Source: Rhodoplanes sp. Z2-YC6860
GTDB taxonomy: Bacteria; Pseudomonadota; Alphaproteobacteria; Rhizobiales; Xanthobacteraceae
DNA: 64,000 nucleotides
NCBI RefSeq assembly: GCF_001579845.1
Contig: NZ_CP007440.1
Span: 2,998,029-3,062,028 of the forward strand
Reading direction: 5' to 3'
The notes under the pieces are model-generated. The model saw nothing but the letters and a program-made list of their open reading frames with translations. It was not told where the DNA came from and made no database searches. Numbering within the stretch: the first letter of the stretch is position 1; each line of letters opens with the position of its first letter. Both the position numbers and the translations under genes were made by a program. This document shows positions 7,921-14,947 of the stretch, piece by piece.

Positions 7921-8913
7921 TCACTCGCTCTTGATGCCGGCGGCCTTGATCACCGGCCACCAGCGTTCGATCTCGGCCTTCTGCTGCGCCGCCAGTGCTG
8001 CCGGATTTTGTTGATCGGCCGGCCACACCTCCTGGCCGATATCGGCCATGCGCTTCTTCACCGTCTCGTCGGCGAGCGTCTCGACCATCGCGGCATTGAG
8101 CCTGGCGATAACGTCCTTCGGCGTGCCCCTAGGTGCCCACAGCCCGTGCCAGAACGACGCGTCCAATCCTTTGACGCCAGCCTCGTCCATGGTCGGCACG
8201 TCGGGCGCAGCCCACCAGCGTTTCTTCGCCAGCACCGCGAAGGGCTTCAGCGTGCCGCTGCGCACATGGCCGAGATAGTTGGCCGCCTGGCCGAAGGTGA
8301 AGTCGATCTGCCCGGCCAGCATGTCCTGCACCAGCGGTCCACCGCCGCGGTAGGGCACGAGTTGGAATTTCGTGCCGGTGGCCTTTTGGAAAAAGGCCGC
8401 AGCGAGGTCGGTCGGCCCGCCGACACCGACCGCGCCGCCGGTCGCCTTGCCGTCCTGCTGCTTCAGCCAGGCGATGAAGCTCTTGATGTCGTCGGGCGGA
8501 ATCGCCTTGCGCGCCACCAGCCATTGCGGCGTGTCGGCGACCAGCGTGACCGGCTCGAAGTCCTTCACGACGTCGTACTGCAGGTTTTGCGTCACCGCAT
8601 TGATGACGTGCGTCTGATTGTGCCCCAGCACCAGCGTGTAGCCGTCAGGCGCAGAGCGCGCGACGCGCCCGGTGCCGATCGAGCCGCCCGCGCCGGTGAC
8701 ATTCTCGATGATGACTGATTGGCCAAGCGCGGTCTTCATCCGCTCGGTGATGACACGGGCCAGCGTGTCGGATGGTCCGCCAGCCGGATACGGGACGATC
8801 AAGGTGATGGCGCGCGACGGATATGTCTCTGCCTTCGCACCGCAAACTAAAAGCGCAGTTTGGAATAAAACCAAACCCACGATGTGGACCATCGTCCGGC
8901 GCGCGACCCGCAT
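7921..8913 (-). CDS. Bug-family solute-binding protein
   Basis: 330 residues. Signal peptide residues 1 to about 29, ending in GAKAE. Family blocks VPYPAGGPSDTLARV, VIIENVTGAGGSIG and DGYTLVL. GGGAGG precedes the ATG by 5 bases. First gene of the minus-strand series (Bug, Bug, Bug, aldolase). Its start faces the start of the plus-strand haem/propeller cluster across a 132-base spacer, so both units could share a regulatory region. Confidence 0.9.
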   Translation of the reverse strand: MRVARRTMVHIVGLVLFQTALLVCGAKAETYPSRAITLIVPYPAGGPSDTLARVITERMKTALGQSVIIENVTGAGGSIGTGRVARSAPDGYTLVLGHNQTHVINAVTQNLQYDVVKDFEPVTLVADTPQWLVARKAIPPDDIKSFIAWLKQQDGKATGGAVGVGGPTDLAAAFFQKATGTKFQLVPYRGGGPLVQDMLAGQIDFTFGQAANYLGHVRSGTLKPFAVLAKKRWWAAPDVPTMDEAGVKGLDASFWHGLWAPRGTPKDVIARLNAAMVETLADETVKKRMADIGQEVWPADQQNPAALAAQQKAEIERWWPVIKAAGIKSE

Positions 8914-9045
8914 GGCATCCTCCCGTGGATTGTGTGCCCGGCTCTGAACGGCCGGTGGCGTCTTCCGAACGATCCTATTTGGTATAAGATCAATTCGACA
9001 ACGGGGGCGAAACCCGGAAGTTTTGGAAGTCAGGGAGGCATTTTG

Positions 9046-11205
9046 ATGAGCCTGAAACAGGTTCTGTTTTCTACAGTTGCGGCGTTCGGCATTGCGGTCA
9101 TCGCGGCAAACGCGCCGGCGACAGCACAGCCCAAGCCGACGGCACCGGCAGCGCCAGTCGCGATCGATGCGGATGATATCGGCGGTGTCGTTACGGGCGC
9201 CAAAGGCCCGGAAGCCGGCGTCTGGGTGATTGCCGAGACCACCGACCTGCCAACGCGCTTCACGCGCAGTGTCGTCACCGACGACAAGGGCCGCTACGTC
9301 ATTCCCGACCTGCCGACCGCCAACTACGAGGTCTGGGTGCGCGGCTACGGCTTGGTCGATTCACCGAGGATGCGAGCCAAGCCGGGGCAGACGCTAAACC
9401 TCACCGCGGTTCAGGCGCCCAGTGAAGCGGCGGCTGCGCATTATTATCCGGCGATCTACTGGTACGTCATGATGAAGTTGCCGCCGCAAAAGGATTTCGG
9501 CGGCTCCTCTGACATTCCGAAGAACATGACGTTCGATGGCTGGCGCAAACAGCTGAACAACGTGGATTGCGTCGGCTGCCATCAGCTGGGCCAGGAGGCG
9601 ACCCGCACGATCCCGGCACAATTCGGTAAGTTTGCCTCCGGTGAGGAGGCCTGGCAGCGGCGCATCCAGTCCGGCCAAGCTGGCGAGATGATGACCAACC
9701 GCTTTGCAGGTCAGTGGGGTGGAGTGCCCTACAAATATTTCGGCGACTGGACCGATCGGGTTGCCAAGGGCGAACTGCCGAAGAACAAGCCGCCGCGGCC
9801 GACCGGTGTCGAGCGCAATCTCGTCGTCACGACCTGGGATTGGTCCACGCCCGACAAGTATATGCACGATCTGATCTCGTCGGACCGACGCAATCCGACC
9901 GTCAACGCCAACGGTCTGCTGTTCGGCTCGCCGGAGTACTCGACCGACAATGCTCCGGTGCTCGATCCGAAGACCAACACCGTTTCATTCTTCAAGATGC
10001 CGGTGGCCGATCCTGGCATGCCTGTGTCATTGGGGCCGGGTCATGCCGGCGCAGTGAAGCCGGCGGCGCCATCGGCGTATTGGGGCGATCAAGTCCTGTG
10101 GGATACCCGCGCCAACAATCACAACTCCATGATTGGTGCCGATGGCCGTATCTGGCTCTCGGCGACAGTGCGCGGGCAGGACAATCCGGCCTGGTGCAAG
10201 AAAGGATCGGACAACGAGTACGCCAAAGTATTTCCGATCGAGAAAAGCCAGCGGCAAGTCGCCGTGCTCGATCCGAAAACGAAAGACTATCAGTTCATCG
10301 ACACCTGCTTCTCCTCCCACCACGATCAGTTCGGTTATGACCCCGACAACACGCTGTGGCTGAGCGGCACAGGACCGGTGGCAGGCTGGGTCAACACGCG
10401 GATTTGGGACGAGACCCATGATGCGCAGAAGGCGATCGGCTGGAGGCCGTTCGTCGCCGACACCAATGGCAACGGCAAGCTCGACGAATTCACCGAGCCC
10501 GGCAAGCCTGAGGACGGCAAGGACATGCGCATCAATGTCGGGTCCGGCCCGTATGCGGTGATGCCGCATCCGAAGGACGGCTCGATCTGGTACGCCAGCG
10601 GCACGTTCGGCGGCGCTGCCGGCTTCCTGCGTTACGATCCGAAAACCAAGCTCAGTGAGCTTTATGTGTTGCCAAAGGAGGCGATCGGTATCCGTGGTGG
10701 CGACATCGACGCCAACGGCGTGCTTTGGGGTTCGGGTTCGGCCGGTGTGCTGATCGAGTTCAATCGCAACAAGTGCAAGGCGCCGAAGACCGGCCCGAGC
10801 GCTGCGGCCGGCATCCAGTGTCCTGAGGCGTTCACGCTGCACAAATATCCGGGGCCGGGCTTTGCCGAAGTGCCGAACTCGAGCGCAGAGGCGAGCTACT
10901 ACACCTGGGTCGATCACCACAACGCGGTCGGCCTTGGCGACAATGTCCCGATCTCGACCGCGAACCTGCAGGATGGTTTCGTCGCCTACAAGGACGGCAA
11001 GATGATCCTGATGAAGGTGCCGTACCCGATGGGCTACTACGCCAAGGGTCTCGACGCCCGCATCGACGATCCGAAGGTCGGCTGGAAGGGCAGGGGCCTG
11101 TGGAGCGCGAGCGGCGACCGCACGCCTTGGCTCAACGAGCGCGGCAAGGGCGCTTATCCGATGGCGGTGCACATCCAGGTGCGTCCGGATCCATTGGCGC
11201 ACTGA
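9046..11205 (+). CDS. Secreted haem c protein: carboxypeptidase-regulatory-like domain plus beta-propeller (copy 1)
   Basis: 719 residues. The ATG at 9046 is chosen because AGGGAGG precedes it by 7-8 bases; the open frame extends upstream without a signal sequence. Residues 1-28 are a Sec signal (ends PATAQ). Residues about 42-105 form an Ig-like carboxypeptidase-regulatory domain (DIGGVVTG, then GRYVIPDLPTANYEVWVRGY). A single c-type haem site CVGCH is at 175-179. From about 290 on, repeated GxIW/GxLW blades (NNHNSMIGADGRIWL, GYDPDNTLWLSG, KDGSIWYASG) suggest a streptogramin-lyase-like propeller. DTNGNGKLDEF at 472 looks like a calcium loop. Conserved cysteines near CFSSHH (421) may form disulfides. 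A periplasmic redox role is inferred; the substrate is unknown. A TATAAG at 8983-8988 may be its -10 element. Confidence 0.85.
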   Translation: MSLKQVLFSTVAAFGIAVIAANAPATAQPKPTAPAAPVAIDADDIGGVVTGAKGPEAGVWVIAETTDLPTRFTRSVVTDDKGRYVIPDLPTANYEVWVRGYGLVDSPRMRAKPGQTLNLTAVQAPSEAAAAHYYPAIYWYVMMKLPPQKDFGGSSDIPKNMTFDGWRKQLNNVDCVGCHQLGQEATRTIPAQFGKFASGEEAWQRRIQSGQAGEMMTNRFAGQWGGVPYKYFGDWTDRVAKGELPKNKPPRPTGVERNLVVTTWDWSTPDKYMHDLISSDRRNPTVNANGLLFGSPEYSTDNAPVLDPKTNTVSFFKMPVADPGMPVSLGPGHAGAVKPAAPSAYWGDQVLWDTRANNHNSMIGADGRIWLSATVRGQDNPAWCKKGSDNEYAKVFPIEKSQRQVAVLDPKTKDYQFIDTCFSSHHDQFGYDPDNTLWLSGTGPVAGWVNTRIWDETHDAQKAIGWRPFVADTNGNGKLDEFTEPGKPEDGKDMRINVGSGPYAVMPHPKDGSIWYASGTFGGAAGFLRYDPKTKLSELYVLPKEAIGIRGGDIDANGVLWGSGSAGVLIEFNRNKCKAPKTGPSAAAGIQCPEAFTLHKYPGPGFAEVPNSSAEASYYTWVDHHNAVGLGDNVPISTANLQDGFVAYKDGKMILMKVPYPMGYYAKGLDARIDDPKVGWKGRGLWSASGDRTPWLNERGKGAYPMAVHIQVRPDPLAH

Positions 11206-11254
11206 GGCGAACGAACGACGTGGGAAGAAAAACGAGGTTGTAACCGACGAACGA

Positions 11255-11282
11255 CGTCGGGGCCGAATGAACGGCCCCGACG
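11255..11282 (+). terminator. Intercistronic hairpin between the two haem/propeller genes
   Basis: Perfect 11-base stem CGTCGGGGCCG (11255-11265) pairing with CGGCCCCGACG (11272-11282) around the loop AATGAA. No U-tract follows, so it is more likely an mRNA-stabilising or partial-termination hairpin than a full terminator. A direct repeat GAACGACGT occurs just before it (about 11213 and 11249). Confidence 0.6.
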
Positions 11283-11320
11283 CATATTCCGACTGGGATT
11301 GGCGACGGCAGGAGGAAATG

Positions 11321-13474
11321 ATGACATTGCGGTCTGTTCTTTTCGCGAGCGCGGCAGCGCTCGGCATTGCGGGTGTTACACTCGGCGCACCCACGGCGAC
11401 AAACGCACAGCAGGCGGCGGCAGTCGCGATCGACAACGACGACATCGGCGGTGTGGTCACCGGGCCAAACGGGCCAGAGGCCGGCGTCTGGGTGATCGCG
11501 GAGACGCGCGATCTGCCGGTGCGCTTCATCCGGAGCGTCGTGACCGACGATCAGGGCCGCTATGTCATCCCCGATCTGCCGAAAGCGAACTACGACATCT
11601 GGGTTCGCGGCTATGGCCTTGTCGACTCGCCGAAGGTCAAGAGCGAGCCGGGCAAGCAGCTCAATCTCACGGCGGTCGCGGCGAAGAACGACGCGGAGGC
11701 TGCGAAATACTATCCGGCGATCTACTGGTACTCGATGATGAAAATCCCCGAGGCGGAGTTCTTTGGCAGCAAGGACGCACCTCCCGGCATGAAGATCACC
11801 GACTACCTCAACGGCATGAAGAACAACGGCTGCGTCGGCTGCCATCAGCTCGGCCAGCTCGCGACCCGGACCATTCCGGAATTCCACATGAAGGCCGGCA
11901 AGACCCATGAGGAAGCCTGGGTCCATCGCACGCAGTCGGGCCAGGCGGGCGAGAACATGATCACCATCGCGGCCGGTCAGCTCGGTGGTGTGCCGTACAA
12001 ATATCTCGCCGACTGGACCGAGCGCGTCGAGAAGGGCGAATTGCCGTTCGCCAAGCCGCAACGCCCGCAGGGCGTCGAGCGCAACATCGTGGTCACGCTG
12101 CGCGACTGGCACAATCCGAAGCAATACCTGCACGATCTGATCACCACCGACCGGCGCTACCCGACGGTCAATGGCTATGGTCCGGTGTATGGGTCTTGCG
12201 AGCATGCCTGCAACGACATGCCGATCCTCGACGTTGTGAAGAACGTCGCCTCGAACTTCGTGCTGCCGACCACGGCCGACATGCCGCTCGCGCTCGGCCC
12301 AGGCAATGCGGGCTCGGTGCATATACTCGGGCCGTCGGCCTATTGGGGCACCGAAGACATCTGGGACAGTAAGGCCAACAACCACAATTCGATGATCGAC
12401 CGGAAGGGCCGCGTCTGGCTCGCCGCGACCGGGCACGTTCCCGACAATCCGGCGTTCTGCAAGAAGGGCTCGACGCATCCTTCGGCGGTCGAGTTCCCGC
12501 TGAACAGCACCAACCGCCGGGTGACGATGTACGACCCGAAGATTGGCAAATACACCGCCTACCAGACCTGCTTCGGCTCGCACCATCTGCAGTTCGGCTA
12601 TGACGCGAACGAGACGTTGTGGATGTCGACCGGCGGCGGTGGCGGCAATGTCGGCTGGATCAACACCAAGATGCTGGACGAGACCGGCGACATCGAGAAG
12701 TCGCAGGGCTGGACCGCGCTGGTGCTCGACACCAACGGCAACGGCGTGCGCGACGAATACACCGAGCCGGGCAAGCCGCAGGAGCCGGGCAAGGATATGC
12801 GTATCGGCCCGACATTCTACGCCGTGATGCCGAGCCCGACCGACGGCTCGATCTGGGGCACGCTGCGAGGCAGTCCGGGCGCGATCGTTCGTGTCGACCC
12901 GGGCAAGAATCCGCACAAGGCATTGTCAGAGATGTACAACGTCCCGCTGCCGGGCTTCGGGCCGCGCGGCGGCGATATCGACAAGCAGGGCCGTGTCTGG
13001 GTGTCGCTCGCGAGCGGCCACATGGGCGTGTTCGACCGCCGTCTGTGCAAGGGGCCGCTCAACGGCCCGAACGCGACGGGCAACCACTGTCCGGAGGGCT
13101 GGAAATTCTACCAGTATCCCGGCCCGGGCTTTAAGGGCATCGGCGAGAACTCAGCGGAGTCGAGCTACTACTCGTGGGTCGACCAGCACAACACCTTCGG
13201 GCTTGGCGAGGACATCCCGATGTCCACGGCCAACCTTGAGGACGGCCTTGTCGCGCTGAAAGACGGCAAGATGATCTCGATCCGCGTGCCGTATCCGCTT
13301 GGCTTCTATGCCAAGGGCTTCGACGGCCGCATCGACGATCCGAATGCCGGCTGGAAGGGCCGCGGGCTGTGGGCCGCCAATGGCGATCGCACACCGTGGA
13401 TGATCGAAGGCGGCAAGGGCACCAAGCCGCTCGCGGCGCACTTCCAGTTGCGGCCCGACCCGCTGGCGCACTAA
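11321..13474 (+). CDS. Secreted haem c protein: carboxypeptidase-regulatory-like domain plus beta-propeller (copy 2)
   Basis: 717 residues. The second of two adjacent ATGs (11321) is used because AGGAGG then has a 5-base spacing; the first leaves only 2. Signal peptide about 1-30. Same architecture as copy 1: DIGGVVTG/GRYVIPDLPKANYDIW domain, haem site CVGCH at 171-175, propeller blades (NNHNSMIDRKGRVWL, DGSIWGTLRG, GRVWVSLASG), calcium-type loop DTNGNGVRDEY at 470, and the same C-terminal RPDPLAH. By eye the two proteins are clearly paralogous along their whole length. Copy 2 has an extra cysteine pair (GSCEHACND) where copy 1 has GSPEYSTDN. Tandem duplication followed by divergence is inferred; the two may form a heterodimer or serve different substrates. 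Confidence 0.85.
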   Translation: MTLRSVLFASAAALGIAGVTLGAPTATNAQQAAAVAIDNDDIGGVVTGPNGPEAGVWVIAETRDLPVRFIRSVVTDDQGRYVIPDLPKANYDIWVRGYGLVDSPKVKSEPGKQLNLTAVAAKNDAEAAKYYPAIYWYSMMKIPEAEFFGSKDAPPGMKITDYLNGMKNNGCVGCHQLGQLATRTIPEFHMKAGKTHEEAWVHRTQSGQAGENMITIAAGQLGGVPYKYLADWTERVEKGELPFAKPQRPQGVERNIVVTLRDWHNPKQYLHDLITTDRRYPTVNGYGPVYGSCEHACNDMPILDVVKNVASNFVLPTTADMPLALGPGNAGSVHILGPSAYWGTEDIWDSKANNHNSMIDRKGRVWLAATGHVPDNPAFCKKGSTHPSAVEFPLNSTNRRVTMYDPKIGKYTAYQTCFGSHHLQFGYDANETLWMSTGGGGGNVGWINTKMLDETGDIEKSQGWTALVLDTNGNGVRDEYTEPGKPQEPGKDMRIGPTFYAVMPSPTDGSIWGTLRGSPGAIVRVDPGKNPHKALSEMYNVPLPGFGPRGGDIDKQGRVWVSLASGHMGVFDRRLCKGPLNGPNATGNHCPEGWKFYQYPGPGFKGIGENSAESSYYSWVDQHNTFGLGEDIPMSTANLEDGLVALKDGKMISIRVPYPLGFYAKGFDGRIDDPNAGWKGRGLWAANGDRTPWMIEGGKGTKPLAAHFQLRPDPLAH

Positions 13475-13500
13475 GCGCGCCGGCGCAACACGCACTGTGA

Positions 13501-13549
13501 CCCTCCCCTCAGGGGAGGGTGAGCGCGCCGCCGATACGGTATCGGCGGC
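13501..13549 (+). terminator. Double hairpin between copy 2 and the membrane-protein genes
   Basis: Two adjacent stems. CCCTCCCCT (13501-13509) pairs with AGGGGAGGG (13511-13519), and GCCGCCGATAC (13527-13537) pairs with GTATCGGCGGC (13539-13549). Neither is followed by a U-tract. The downstream gene has its own GGAGG, so the hairpins may set different transcript levels for the soluble and membrane parts of the cluster. Confidence 0.6.
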
Positions 13550-13572
13550 GGCTCTGAGAGTGGAGGTCGCGA

Positions 13573-14088
13573 ATGGGCCTGATGCCTGATTTCATCCTCG
13601 ATTGGATCGACGTCGGCACCTTCTGGACGATCCTGATGATGACGCATGGCCTCTTGGCCGTGGCGCTGCTCGGCGCCATGACGCATCAGGCGATGTCGGT
13701 GCTGGCGCCGGTGCGCCAGCCGGCCGGCGGCGGTTTCGTCACGCGCTTCCGTGCCGTGCAGGGCGCAGGCTATGCCTCTGCGGTCTGCGTGCTGTGGATC
13801 GTGACCTTCCTCTTTGGCGCCTGGATCTACACCAAATACCGGATGTACGTTCGCATCCCGATCGAGGCGCAGGGCTATTACAAGACGCTCGGCGTGTTCG
13901 ACCTCAAGGAGCACGTTGCCGTCATCGGTCTGTTCCTGCTGCCGATCTATTGGTACCTCTGGAAGAACGTCCGCAACGCCGAGTACGACAGCCCGCGCCG
14001 CTGGCTGACCGTTCTGATGGCCGCGATGGTCTGGTACCTGTTCCTGGTCGGGCACTTCCTCAACAACGTGAGGGGCTTTGGCTCATGA
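13573..14088 (+). CDS. Small four-helix membrane protein, possible b-type cytochrome
   Basis: 171 residues, not recognised as a named family. Four hydrophobic segments are visible: about 14-40 (FWTILMMTHGLLAVALLGAM), 60-82 (VCVLWIVTFLFGAWIY), 104-122 (HVAVIGLFLLPIYWYLW) and 137-158 (LTVLMAAMVWYLFLVGHF). Histidines sit in or beside the first, third and fourth (MTHGLL, GAMTHQ, KEHVAV, VGHFLNN), as expected for axial haem b ligands, but this is inference. GGAGG lies 6 bases before the ATG. The stop overlaps the next gene by 4 bases. Location after two haem c proteins suggests a membrane electron partner, for example to or from quinone. Confidence 0.75.
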   Translation: MGLMPDFILDWIDVGTFWTILMMTHGLLAVALLGAMTHQAMSVLAPVRQPAGGGFVTRFRAVQGAGYASAVCVLWIVTFLFGAWIYTKYRMYVRIPIEAQGYYKTLGVFDLKEHVAVIGLFLLPIYWYLWKNVRNAEYDSPRRWLTVLMAAMVWYLFLVGHFLNNVRGFGS

Positions 14089-14474
14089 CGACCACGACCG
14101 ACATCCGCCCTACAAGCCAAGCCGGGTCGCTGGCATCATCGGCCGCGTTCCGGACCTTCGCGGTGGTGTTCGCGATTACTGCGCCGGTGATCTATGTGAT
14201 CTGCGAGATGCAGAACTGGCCGCTGTTCACCTATCAGCCGGCGTCCAATCAATTCGATTGGTTCTTTGTGCCGCCGGTGCGCGATCATGGCCCGACGATG
14301 TACTGGTACGGCTGGATCGCGAACGCGGCGATCGGGTCGGGCATTCTCGGCATTCTTGCGCTCCTGCTGCCCGAACGGGTCGTCAGCCGGATTCCGCTGT
14401 CGCTGGTCTGGATCGTGCCGCTCGCGGCGATGCCGGTCCTGGTCTACGCGCTGCGCTTTTTCTGGCGGTGGTAG
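14085..14474 (+). CDS. Small three-helix membrane protein
   Basis: 129 residues, family not recognised. The ATG at 14085 overlaps the previous stop as ATGA. Three hydrophobic segments: about 24-44 (FAVVFAITAPVIYVICEM), 74-98 (WYGWIANAAIGSGILGILAL) and 104-125 (LSLVWIVPLAAMPVLVYAL). Between the first two is a roughly 28-residue stretch with WPLFTYQPASNQFDWFF and VRDHGPTMYW. Overlap with the four-helix gene implies the two proteins are made together, probably as subunits of one membrane complex. Function unknown. Confidence 0.75.
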   Translation: MTTTTDIRPTSQAGSLASSAAFRTFAVVFAITAPVIYVICEMQNWPLFTYQPASNQFDWFFVPPVRDHGPTMYWYGWIANAAIGSGILGILALLLPERVVSRIPLSLVWIVPLAAMPVLVYALRFFWRW

Positions 14475-14554
14475 GGCGCGAGACCCGGATTGGTCGGCCC
14501 GAGCGATTGCGCTAAAATGGCGCCAAAGAAGTTTAGCCCGTTCGGGAGGCTCGC

Positions 14555-14941
14555 ATGACTGTGCTGATGCGGATGATGGCGCTCGTGGCGGCTGGTGTGC
14601 TCGCGCTCGGCGCGCCGGCCTTCGCCGGCGGCGACGACTACGATGCCGCCAACGACACCGAGGGCGCAGGCCCTGCGTATTTCGGCTTCGTGCGTGACCA
14701 GCGCGGCGCGCCGGTGTCGGATGCGCAGGTGTTCCTCACGCCCAAGAGCGGCCAGCAGGTGGCGCTGAAGACCAACGTGCTCGGGCTCTATCGCAGTCAC
14801 GTCAACAAGGACACGTTGCCGGACGATGTGGCCATCTCCTGCGAGAAGGATGGCTACAGGCAGGACAAGGTGTTCCGCAGGACGCCGCCTGGCGCCAAGG
14901 ACATGTTCATCGAGACCGATTGCACGCTGCGGCGGCTTTAA
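14555..14941 (+). CDS. Exported carboxypeptidase-regulatory-like domain protein
   Basis: 128 residues. Signal peptide 1 to about 24 (ends PAFAGG). The rest is one Ig-like regulatory-type domain: AYFGFVRDQRGAPVSDAQVF, then TNVLGLYRSHVNKD and the closing DTDxTL-like strand. Two cysteines (in ISCEKDG and TDCTLRRL) could form a disulfide. This is a free-standing version of the kind of domain at the N-terminus of both haem/propeller proteins, so it may assemble with them. GGGAGG precedes the ATG. The amidohydrolase begins 6 bases after its stop. Confidence 0.8.
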   Translation: MTVLMRMMALVAAGVLALGAPAFAGGDDYDAANDTEGAGPAYFGFVRDQRGAPVSDAQVFLTPKSGQQVALKTNVLGLYRSHVNKDTLPDDVAISCEKDGYRQDKVFRRTPPGAKDMFIETDCTLRRL

Positions 14942-14947
14942 ACGTCG

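Noticed and set aside
11132-12916. 594-codon minus-strand open frame over the haem/propeller genes
   Set aside because: Antisense shadow of copy 2 in GC-rich DNA; the composition is arginine/alanine-rich and no family is recognisable.
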